NCBI RefSeq assembly: GCF_902497875.1
Contig: NZ_CABVHY010000001.1
Span: forward strand, 248,001 to 312,000
Reading direction: 5' to 3'
Source: Pseudomonas fluorescens
GTDB lineage: Bacteria > Pseudomonadota > Gammaproteobacteria > Pseudomonadales > Pseudomonadaceae
DNA: 64,000 nucleotides
Shown piece after piece: positions 28,242-35,412 of the stretch. Below the pieces are notes generated by a model. It was not told where the DNA came from, did not search any database, and saw only the letters and a list, made by a program, of their open reading frames with translations. A program made the position numbers and the translations under genes. How positions within the stretch are numbered: the stretch's first letter is position 1; each line of letters starts with the position of its first letter.

Positions 28242-29081
28242 ATGAGTCAATTTCTATATGGCGCTAACATCCGCGCCAACGATATCCGTCAACATTACTT
28301 GCGCTTTGGCGGAGTCAGCGGTGAGCGGGCCACGCGAGACCCGGTCATCATCATTCCCGGCATCACCAGCCCGGCAGTGACCTGGGCTTTTGTCGCCGAG
28401 CGCTTCGGTCAGGCATTCGATACCTATGTGCTGGATGTACGGGGCCGGGGGCTTTCCGAGTCCGGTGCGGATCTGGACTATAGCGTGGAGGCGCAGGCGG
28501 CCGATGTCAGTGCGTTCGCCGAAGCCATGGGTTTTTCCCGCTTCAGTCTGCTCGGGCACTCCATGGGCGCGCGCATTGCCGCGCGGATGGCACGCAACAG
28601 TGGCGCCGGCCTGGCGCGCATGGTGCTGGTCGACCCACCTGTCTCGGGCCCTGGGCGCCGCGCCTACCCGTCGCAATTGCCGTGGTATGTCGACTCGATT
28701 CGCTTGTCTCAAGCCGGGATGAGCGCTGATGACATGCGCAGCTTCTGCCCGACCTGGACCGATGAGCAATTGTCACTGCGCGCCGAGTGGCTGCACACCT
28801 GTGACGAGCGCGCGATCAGAGCCAGCTTCGAGGCTTTTCATACCGAAGATTTTCATGCCGATTTACGCCACGTCACTTGCCCGGCACTGTTGATGGTTGC
28901 CGAGAGAGGCGGGGTGATACTGGATGAGGATATCGAGGAAATCCAGGGGTTGGTGAGCGACCTGGCAGTCGTCCGGGTGGCCGGTGCCGGGCATATGATC
29001 CCTTGGGATAACGAAGAGGGGTTCTATCGGGCGTTCGACAGTTTCCTGGGGGCTTCGCTGCCCTCGGTCAGTGGAGAATAA
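28242..29081 (+). CDS. picE: N-formylmaleamate deformylase
   Basis: A 279-residue alpha/beta hydrolase with the nucleophile elbow GHSMGAR, an oxyanion region IIPGITSPAVTW and the catalytic His in AGAGHMIPWDN. It resembles NicD, which hydrolyses N-formylmaleamate to maleamate and formate. GGAAG precedes the start and picD begins 2 bases after its stop. Confidence 0.87.
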   Translation: MSQFLYGANIRANDIRQHYLRFGGVSGERATRDPVIIIPGITSPAVTWAFVAERFGQAFDTYVLDVRGRGLSESGADLDYSVEAQAADVSAFAEAMGFSRFSLLGHSMGARIAARMARNSGAGLARMVLVDPPVSGPGRRAYPSQLPWYVDSIRLSQAGMSADDMRSFCPTWTDEQLSLRAEWLHTCDERAIRASFEAFHTEDFHADLRHVTCPALLMVAERGGVILDEDIEEIQGLVSDLAVVRVAGAGHMIPWDNEEGFYRAFDSFLGASLPSVSGE

Positions 29082-29083
29082 GC

Positions 29084-30130
29084 ATGGCTGTCAGCGATTA
29101 TGATTTGATCGAAGCCTGGAAACACGTTCTCACCCTCAGCGATCTACAGCGTGGTCAGAGCGTGACCATCCTGACGGGGGCCGATACTCATCCGCAAACA
29201 TTGCGCACCGCTCAAGTGGCCTGTCAGGCCCTGGGGGCGATCGTCAATCGCCTGGATCTGCCACCGGTCAACGGTGAGAAGGCACTCAGCCGGGACTCCC
29301 TGGCGTACCTGGGGGTCACTCCATTGACCGGTAATGCGCCGGCGCTGGCGGCATTGAAAGCCAGCGATCTGGTGCTGGACCTGATGACGTTACTGTTCTC
29401 ACCTGAGCAACACGAAATTCTTGCCAGCGGTACCCGGATACTGTTGGCGGTGGAACCACCGGAAATCCTGGTGCGTCTGCTGCCCACCGTCGCTGATCGA
29501 GAACGTGTACTGAAGGCGGCGGCATTGATTGAACGCGCCAGTCAGATGCACGTGACCTCGGCGGCCGGTACATCGCTGACCTGTCCATTGGGCGAGTTTC
29601 CGGCGATCAGTGAATATGGCTTTGTCGATGCCCCCGGTCGCTGGGATCACTGGCCCAGCGGTTTCGTGCTGACCTGGCCCAATGAGCTGGGCGCCAATGG
29701 GCGGATTGTGATCGACCGCGGCGATATCCTGCTGCCCCATAAGTCCTATGTGCAAGATCCGATTGAGCTGCAGGTTAAAAGTGGTTACGTGACCAGCATT
29801 GAGGGCGGCGTGGAGGCTGCGTTGTTGCGCGACTACATGGAGGTGTTCAACGATCCTGAGGCTTATGCGCTGTCTCATATCGGCTGGGGCCTGCAGCCAC
29901 GTGCACGCTGGTCGACCCTGGGTTTGCTCGATCGAGAAGCCCATATCGGGATGGATGCCCGTGCCTACGAAGGCAACTTCCTGTTCTCCATGGGGCCGAA
30001 TAACGAAGCCGGCGGCAATCGCACCACGGCGTGTCACATCGATATACCGCTGCGTGATTGCACGGTGCGCCTGGATGACCTTGTGGTCGTCGATAAAGGC
30101 CGGGTAATGGACCGAGGGGACATGCAATGA
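29084..30130 (+). CDS. picD: 2,5-dihydroxypyridine 5,6-dioxygenase
   Basis: A 348-residue protein homologous to NicX, an iron(II) extradiol-like dioxygenase unrelated to the common families. The iron ligands His265 (in LSHIGWG), His318 and Asp320 (in TACHIDIP) fall at exactly the residue numbers reported for Pseudomonas NicX. It opens 2,5-dihydroxypyridine to N-formylmaleamate. It overlaps picF by 4 bases. Confidence 0.92.
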   Translation: MAVSDYDLIEAWKHVLTLSDLQRGQSVTILTGADTHPQTLRTAQVACQALGAIVNRLDLPPVNGEKALSRDSLAYLGVTPLTGNAPALAALKASDLVLDLMTLLFSPEQHEILASGTRILLAVEPPEILVRLLPTVADRERVLKAAALIERASQMHVTSAAGTSLTCPLGEFPAISEYGFVDAPGRWDHWPSGFVLTWPNELGANGRIVIDRGDILLPHKSYVQDPIELQVKSGYVTSIEGGVEAALLRDYMEVFNDPEAYALSHIGWGLQPRARWSTLGLLDREAHIGMDARAYEGNFLFSMGPNNEAGGNRTTACHIDIPLRDCTVRLDDLVVVDKGRVMDRGDMQ

Positions 30131-30744
30131 GTGAAAAACTGAACACTTACGAGCGCCAGGGTTTTGGCACGCAGATGGAGCTGCCGGGGCCCTACGGGCT
30201 GTTGATCATCGACCTGGTTGAAGGCTTTGCCGACCCGGAGATCTTTGGCGGTGGCAATATTCCCGAGGCGATCGAACGTACCCGGCCGCTATTGGCTTAC
30301 GCGCGTGATAAAGGCTGGCCGGTGGCTCACAGCCGCATTGTCTTCGCCGATGATGGGGCCGACCGCAATGTATTTACCCTGAAAGTGCCTTCAATGCTGA
30401 CCTTGCTCGAACACGAGCATCGAAGTGCCATCGTGCCGTCGTTGACGCCGATCGAGGGCGAGCTGGTGGTGCGCAAGACCCTGCCTTCAGCCTTCTTCGG
30501 CACGGACCTGGCTGCCTGGCTCAACTTCAATGGCGTGCGTACGTTGCTGGTTGCCGGGGCCGTCACCAGCGGTTGTGTACGCGCCAGTGTGGTCGACGCC
30601 ATGAGCCATGGCTTTCGCCCGCTCGTGGTGTCTGATTGCGTCGGTGATCGGGCGCTGGAGCCCCATGAAGCGAACCTCTTCGACATGGCGCAAAAGTACG
30701 CGGCAGTGATGACGTTGGAGGAAGCGCTCGCGACAGTTGGCTGA
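30127..30744 (+). CDS. picF: Maleamate amidohydrolase
   Basis: A 205-residue isochorismatase-family cysteine hydrolase: catalytic Asp in LLIIDLVEGF, Lys in VVRKTLPSAFFGT and Cys in VTSGCVRASVVDA. It hydrolyses maleamate to maleate and ammonia (NicF counterpart). The start overlaps the picD stop (ATGA). A hairpin follows. Confidence 0.9.
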   Translation: MSEKLNTYERQGFGTQMELPGPYGLLIIDLVEGFADPEIFGGGNIPEAIERTRPLLAYARDKGWPVAHSRIVFADDGADRNVFTLKVPSMLTLLEHEHRSAIVPSLTPIEGELVVRKTLPSAFFGTDLAAWLNFNGVRTLLVAGAVTSGCVRASVVDAMSHGFRPLVVSDCVGDRALEPHEANLFDMAQKYAAVMTLEEALATVG

Positions 30745-30752
30745 TCGAACAG

Positions 30753-30803
30753 AGGGTCTGTCATCCATCATTGCCGTGTGCACATGGCTCGATGACAGAC
30801 CCT
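30753..30803. terminator. Hairpin after picF
   Basis: Perfect 13-bp stem with left arm AGGGTCTGTCATC and a 25-base loop. No T tract follows, so it may attenuate read-through into picR rather than stop it. Confidence 0.55.
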
Positions 30804-30875
30804 GCTAGCAACGTGACCGTGCCAGGGAACCCATGGTACGGTTATGCTTAGCGCCATTTATCACTAGGAAAATAC

Positions 30876-31379
30876 ATGACAGCCCTTGGTAGCGCGACAC
30901 CCGACTCTGAACTGGACGATCCGGCCAAAGAGCTTCTTTGGGGGCGCCCGGGGTTTCTCGTACGCCGCCTGCATCAGATTCATGTCGCATTGTTCTTCGA
31001 AGAATGCAAAGGGATGAATATCACCCCCGTTCAATATGCCATTCTCACGACCCTTTCGGTCATGCCCGGGCTGGACCAGACAGCGCTGGCCCAGGAGGTC
31101 GGACTTGATCGGACCAATACCGCTGATGTGGTCAAGCGTCTTGAAACCCACGAGCTGCTTTATCGTCAGCCGGATCCCCATGACCGGCGCACGCGCAACG
31201 TCTTTCTTACCCAACAGGGTAAAGACGCTGTGGTACTCATGCATGAAAGCATGGCCAGGGCCCAGGAGCGGATGCTCCAGCCCTTGCGCCCGGCCCAGAA
31301 GAAACAGTTCATGGGCTTGTTGGCCACACTGGTGGAATCCAACAACCAGTACAGTCGAACGGTATTGCGCGGGCTTTGA
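30876..31379 (+). CDS. picR: MarR-family regulator of the pic genes
   Basis: A 167-residue MarR protein with the winged helix ITPVQYAILTTLSVMPGLDQTALAQEVGLDRTNTADVVKRLE and the wing RQPDPHDRRTRNVFLT. It is the same type as NicR and PicR, repressors relieved by a pathway intermediate. It follows picF on the same strand; AGGA precedes the ATG. It is the natural candidate for binding the TCAGTRYACTGA sites, though no such site precedes picR itself. Confidence 0.82.
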   Translation: MTALGSATPDSELDDPAKELLWGRPGFLVRRLHQIHVALFFEECKGMNITPVQYAILTTLSVMPGLDQTALAQEVGLDRTNTADVVKRLETHELLYRQPDPHDRRTRNVFLTQQGKDAVVLMHESMARAQERMLQPLRPAQKKQFMGLLATLVESNNQYSRTVLRGL

Positions 31380-31400
31380 TCAGAGGCTGACTCGGGAACA

Positions 31401-31611
31401 TGTAGGAGCGAGCTTGCTCCGGGCGGCGTTCCGACGAAGGACGTTAACGATGACGAGGGCTGCCTGGGTAAACGCGGCGCCCTTGAGTTTTTCGCGAGCA
31501 AGCTCGCTCCTTCACAGCGATGGACGTTAACGATGACGAGGGCTGCCGGGATGAACGCGGGGCCCTCGAGTTTTTCGCGAGCAAACGGAACGCCGCCCGG
31601 CTGCTCCTACA
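31401..31611. repeat. REP/BIME-like composite with two 63-bp direct repeats
   Basis: Outer inverted repeats TGTAGGAGC (31401-31409) and GCTCCTACA (31603-31611) enclose an inner pair GGGCGGCGTTCCG/CGGAACGCCGCCC (31421-31433, 31586-31598). Within are two direct copies of a 63-base unit starting GGACGTTAACGATGACGAGG (31439-31501 and 31522-31584) that differ at only a few bases. It lies between the convergent picR and picB4 genes. Confidence 0.85.
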
Positions 31612-31621
31612 CACGTTTTCC

Positions 31622-32164
31622 CTACAGTGGAAACACCAGATCGTTGGCGATCAGCGTGCTGTCATAGATAACCTGGCGCTCCAGCAGTAGCAGCACGCCG
31701 TCGACTCGCTGGAAGCGGTCGTGATAGGTGCCGGCCATATGAGTCGTTGTCGGGCCTTCCACCAGTGTCTGCAGCAGCATGAAGTTGGCCTGGGCTGTGA
31801 TAATGCCGTCGCTCGACTCATCGATCACGCGGGTATTGCTGATCAGGTGCAGGTTGTAGCGTGGGGCGAACATTTGCGTGCGAGAGATGGCCACCGCGCG
31901 GTCATGCATCATGTTGCGGCCCTGGGCGTAGATCAGGCCGACGGGCATGTTCAGGTCGGCGTTTTCCCTTGAGGTCACCCGGTACAGGGCATCACGGGTG
32001 AAGAAATCCGGCCACTGCTCGATCAGGCCGTCGTCCAGCACGGCGCAGTAGTCGGCATTGAAAGTCTCGATCTCCAGTCGCAGACGCAGGGCCGTTGCCC
32101 GGTCGAGCCGGCAGGGGCGGTAAAGCGGATAGGGGCGGTTCAGTTCGTTGGCAAAGGCGTTCAT
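31622..32164 (-). CDS. picB4: Rieske oxygenase small (beta) subunit, 6-hydroxypicolinate monooxygenase
   Basis: A 180-residue ring-hydroxylating beta subunit of the SnoaL-like cone fold: LRLEIETFNADYCAVLDDGLIEQWPDFF, DALYRVTSRENA and the C-terminal RQVIYDSTLIANDLVFPL. It has no catalytic metal and stabilises the alpha subunit. It overlaps the alpha gene by one base (TAATG). The subunit number follows the order in the known pic cluster. Confidence 0.85.
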   Translation of the reverse strand: MNAFANELNRPYPLYRPCRLDRATALRLRLEIETFNADYCAVLDDGLIEQWPDFFTRDALYRVTSRENADLNMPVGLIYAQGRNMMHDRAVAISRTQMFAPRYNLHLISNTRVIDESSDGIITAQANFMLLQTLVEGPTTTHMAGTYHDRFQRVDGVLLLLERQVIYDSTLIANDLVFPL

Positions 32165-33453
32165 TACAGCTCCATGATTTCGCGGTAGTGGCGGTAAAGG
32201 GCGCGGATCGCGGCTTCTGAAATAAGGGAGTTGGTGGTACCCACCTGGCCGTGGTCAAGTTTGAGGATGTTGAAGTCACTGCTGGAGCGGCGTAGGCCTT
32301 CCTGGACGTATTTCATCGCTTCATTGTCTTCCAGCCCAAGGAATCCGGCAGGGCCCATCAGGTTGCCTTGGCGCAATCGATGTTGGGTCATTTCCTCGGT
32401 GTCGCCTTCATAACCGAACATGGTCCATTGCATGATCATGCTGTTCGGGCCGTTGGGGACGATCTGCCGTACGCCCAGGGTGTTCATTTCACGCTGTACG
32501 ATCAGGTTCGGCCAGATGGTCTGCATGGTCACCGACCATGGCGAGTCGGTTTCCTTGATGTAGTCGAGGAAGCGCTCGTCGAGCAGGCGCATGCCTTCAT
32601 GGTAGGAGCGCATTTCTGCCTTGTTGGCATCGCTGACTTCCGCGTACTTATCTTCACTCTTGGCCGAGGCCATAGTGCCGTGACGACCGTGAACCGGGTC
32701 GGCAATCATCGCGGACTTGTTGCCTGCCACCAACAGACCGAAGACCACCAGAAAGGAATGCAGCAAGGTGGCGTGGTAAGGGTCCTTGAGGTTTTCGTGG
32801 TACATCTTCCAGTTGCACGGCAACTCATTGCGGTAGTAACCGAGCACTTTGAGTTTGCGGCCATCGAAGACCTTGCCCATATCTTCGATGATTTCCGGGG
32901 TCAGGTATTCTTCGATGGGTTCGACATCGGCGTGGTAGGACGCGAAGACGACACCGTTCCAGGTGGTGACGTGGAGCTTTTTCAGGCCGTGGTCTTCGTT
33001 GCGAAAGTCCTTGGGCATGCCGCCCAGGCGATTCACGCCACGCTTGAAGGGCACGCCCTGCAGGTTGCCCTTGAGGTCGTAGGACCACTGGTGGTATGGG
33101 CAGACAAACTCTTTGACGTTGCCTTGACTGTGTCGGCAGAACTCCGCACCGCGATGCGCGCAACGGTTTTCGAAGACATTGACCGAGCCGTCCTCTGCAC
33201 GGGAAACCACCACTGGGGTAGGGCCAACAAAGGAGCGTTTGTAGTCCCCGGTGTTGGGGAGCTCGGCTTCCAGTGCGACAAAGTTCCAGGTGCGGCCGTG
33301 GAAGATTCGTTCGACTTCACGATCATAGACGGCATGGCTGGTGTAGACCCAGTCGGGGATGTAGTGAAGGTCATCGTTGGGCCACTTGCAATCGGCCAGG
33401 GCCAAGTCCTTGTTGCCCCCGGTGCGGGCAATGACATCTTGCGAGTTATACAT
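32164..33453 (-). CDS. picB3: Rieske oxygenase large (alpha) subunit, 6-hydroxypicolinate monooxygenase
   Basis: A 429-residue alpha subunit. The Rieske motif is CAHRG then CPYHQWSYDL, and the mononuclear iron site includes ENLKDPYHATLLH, which supplies two His, with a later Asp in the IMQWTMFG/EDNEAM region. PicB hydroxylates 6-hydroxypicolinate at C3. The ATG at 33453 with GGAG upstream is chosen; it overlaps the reductase gene by 8 bases, which argues for the shorter protein. Confidence 0.87.
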   Translation of the reverse strand: MYNSQDVIARTGGNKDLALADCKWPNDDLHYIPDWVYTSHAVYDREVERIFHGRTWNFVALEAELPNTGDYKRSFVGPTPVVVSRAEDGSVNVFENRCAHRGAEFCRHSQGNVKEFVCPYHQWSYDLKGNLQGVPFKRGVNRLGGMPKDFRNEDHGLKKLHVTTWNGVVFASYHADVEPIEEYLTPEIIEDMGKVFDGRKLKVLGYYRNELPCNWKMYHENLKDPYHATLLHSFLVVFGLLVAGNKSAMIADPVHGRHGTMASAKSEDKYAEVSDANKAEMRSYHEGMRLLDERFLDYIKETDSPWSVTMQTIWPNLIVQREMNTLGVRQIVPNGPNSMIMQWTMFGYEGDTEEMTQHRLRQGNLMGPAGFLGLEDNEAMKYVQEGLRRSSSDFNILKLDHGQVGTTNSLISEAAIRALYRHYREIMEL

Positions 33454-34738
33454 GGAGCGGCTCCTGAGAGGGGGCTGAAGAGGTGGGCTGTATCGAGGCC
33501 CTGAATTGTTTTTCCAGCTGGCGTAGCGGCTGGTTGATGTCTGCCAGTGCGTGTGCCGAGCACGCGACGCCAGCCTCCATGAGGCTCCTGAGCGGGCGCA
33601 ATTCGCCGCCGGCGTTGGCGCACACCACATGCCTGAGTTGACCGTTGCGCAGACCGAAGCTCACCCATTTCGGGGTCTCGGGAGTCGTGCTCAGGGTGCG
33701 TTGGACATAGGTCAGGCCGGGTTCGGGAAGCCCGAGCATCTGCAGGTTGCAATCGAATTGATCGCTCCAGAACCAGGGCAGCGGGGTGGGGCTGTCGTCC
33801 TCACCGAGCATGGCGGCTGCAGCGATGCGTGCCTGCTCGTTGGCGTACTGCCAGGACTCAAGGCGCATGGGTTGACCGCAGTGATTGACCCTCTGGGTGG
33901 CACAGTCACCCGCGGCATAAATGCCGGCGATGCTGGTGGCGCATTGAGGGTCGACGATGATGCCGCCGTCGTCGGCCAATGCCAGGCCAATAGCTTTGGC
34001 CAGCGTGGTCTCGGGTTGCATGCCGGCGGCGACCAGAATAGTGCTTGCCGTGACATCTGTACCGTCGCTCAAGCGGTAGACGCCTGGCTCGCCGGGGTGC
34101 TGCTGGTCGATGCTGGTGGCCAGGCGCAAGTCCACGCCGTAGTGACGCGCACGTGCCGCCAACCAGATCGAGATATCGCTGGGCAGTGCCCGTTTGAGCA
34201 GATGCTCTCCGGCTTCCAGCTGAGTCACTTCGACGCCCAGAGAACGTGCTGTAGAGGCGACCTCCAGGCCAAGGAAGCCGGCGCCAACGATTAACAGGCG
34301 ACCTTGAGACTCCTGGAGGGTTTGGCGCAGTTTGAAGGCGTCGTCGGCCGTTCTCAGATAATGAACATTGGCCATTGTCCGCGGGAATTTTTCCAGGATG
34401 CGTGCCTGTCCACCGGTCGCCAACAGGCAGCGATCCCACTCGATCACGGTACCATCGTCCAACAAAGCCGTACGCTTGAGTGGGTCCAATGACTGGACGG
34501 CGGTCCCCAAGTGCAGTTCGATTTCATGCTCGCGATAAAAGTCGGTTTTGTGCAAGCCGCTGACCGTTTGCGTGGACTCTGTCAGCACCGATTTGGACAA
34601 AGGCGGGCGCTCGTAGGGCGGATGAGGCTCTCGGCCAACCAGCACAATCCGTCCGCTGAAACCACGCTGACGCAATGAGGCGGCGGCCATGGCGCCGCAT
34701 TGGCCGGCACCGACGATAAGAATGCGTTCAATGGTCAT
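33446..34738 (-). CDS. picB2: FAD-dependent ferredoxin reductase of PicB
   Basis: A 430-residue pyridine nucleotide-disulfide oxidoreductase-like reductase: FAD motif ILIVGAGQCGAMAAASLR, NADH motif LLIVGAGFLGLEVASTARSLG and the second FAD motif IYAAGDCA. It passes electrons from NADH to the Rieske ferredoxin. The ferredoxin gene ends 4 bases upstream. Confidence 0.88.
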   Translation of the reverse strand: MTIERILIVGAGQCGAMAAASLRQRGFSGRIVLVGREPHPPYERPPLSKSVLTESTQTVSGLHKTDFYREHEIELHLGTAVQSLDPLKRTALLDDGTVIEWDRCLLATGGQARILEKFPRTMANVHYLRTADDAFKLRQTLQESQGRLLIVGAGFLGLEVASTARSLGVEVTQLEAGEHLLKRALPSDISIWLAARARHYGVDLRLATSIDQQHPGEPGVYRLSDGTDVTASTILVAAGMQPETTLAKAIGLALADDGGIIVDPQCATSIAGIYAAGDCATQRVNHCGQPMRLESWQYANEQARIAAAAMLGEDDSPTPLPWFWSDQFDCNLQMLGLPEPGLTYVQRTLSTTPETPKWVSFGLRNGQLRHVVCANAGGELRPLRSLMEAGVACSAHALADINQPLRQLEKQFRASIQPTSSAPSQEPLHV

Positions 34739-34742
34739 GGCG

Positions 34743-35051
34743 TTAACCCAGGTTCACGAGTACGGCGTCACCTTCGACCTTTACGGCGTAGGTCTTCAGG
34801 GGCTCGGTGGCGGGCGCGCATTGGGCCGCGCCGGTACGCACATCGAATGTCGCCTGATGCAGCGGGCATTCGATGCAGCCGTCCTCCAGATAGCCCTCCG
34901 AGAGCAAGGCATGCTGGTGGGTACAGATGTTGTCTGTTGCAAAAAACTCCCCATCGCAGCGATACAGCGCCAGATGCGCTTCGGGTAGTTTGAAGGCCAT
35001 TACCTGGTCGTCCTGAAGGACGTCCACCGTTGTTATTTTTATCCAGTTCAT
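34743..35051 (-). CDS. picB1: Rieske ferredoxin of PicB
   Basis: A 102-residue Rieske ferredoxin with the two ligand motifs CTHQHALL and CPLHQATFD. It relays electrons from the reductase to the oxygenase. The ATG at 35051 with AAGGG upstream is used; it heads the picB operon. Confidence 0.88.
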   Translation of the reverse strand: MNWIKITTVDVLQDDQVMAFKLPEAHLALYRCDGEFFATDNICTHQHALLSEGYLEDGCIECPLHQATFDVRTGAAQCAPATEPLKTYAVKVEGDAVLVNLG

Positions 35052-35087
35052 TAGGTTGCCCTTTGTCAGTATGCCCACAAATAATAT

Positions 35088-35099
35088 TCAGTGTACTGA
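35088..35099. promoter_or_regulatory. Pic operator copy 3 (picB/picA divergent region)
   Basis: TCAGTGTACTGA, identical to the 26269 copy, 37 bases before the picB1 start. Confidence 0.72.
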
Positions 35100-35223
35100 C
35101 GAATATGTCAAATGATTTGAGCGCAGGATCGGCATTCGCATTGAGCCCATGAAAGGAAGAAAGCGTGCGGCTGTGAATTTTTAGCGGCTAGTCGTTGACG
35201 TGGCTGAAGGGATGATTATTATG

Positions 35224-35235
35224 TAAGTGTACTGA
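35224..35235. promoter_or_regulatory. Pic operator copy 4 (picA side)
   Basis: TAAGTGTACTGA matches the other copies at 11 of 12 positions. It lies upstream of the small ORF and picA1. Confidence 0.55.
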
Positions 35236-35298
35236 TTAAATTCATACGTTAGCTGACGAAATTATAAAAACAGCCTTAAGCCTTAAAGGACACTGATC

Positions 35299-35412
35299 AT
35301 GCAGCTTCGCCGTTTCCTGAAAAATCTGGGTGCCGAGTGTCAGTGCCCCTGTCATCAAATGGCGCATGCCGACCGGTTGCAAATCGGTAACTCAGGAGTC
35401 CGTAAGGTATGA
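35299..35412 (+). CDS. Small 37-residue Cys-rich protein coupled to picA1
   Basis: An ATG with AAAGGA eight bases upstream opens a 37-codon frame whose product contains ECQCPCHQMAH, that is three Cys in a CxCxCH pattern. Its stop overlaps the picA1 start (ATGA), the same coupling used between the later pic genes. No family is recognised. It could be a leader peptide controlling picA1 translation or a small metal- or cofactor-related protein. The frame is short, so chance cannot be excluded, but the ribosome site and overlap favour a real gene. Confidence 0.5.
   Translation: MQLRRFLKNLGAECQCPCHQMAHADRLQIGNSGVRKV

Noticed and set aside
26458..31379. Reading the 2,5-dihydroxypyridine genes as a nicotinate (nic) cluster
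   Set aside because: No nicAB or nicC homologue is present, while a decarboxylase of the PicC type and the four-component PicB and three-subunit PicA genes are adjacent.
31401..31611. Possible CRISPR array
   Set aside because: Only two long direct repeats with REP-type inverted arms; no regular short repeats with unique spacers and no cas genes.
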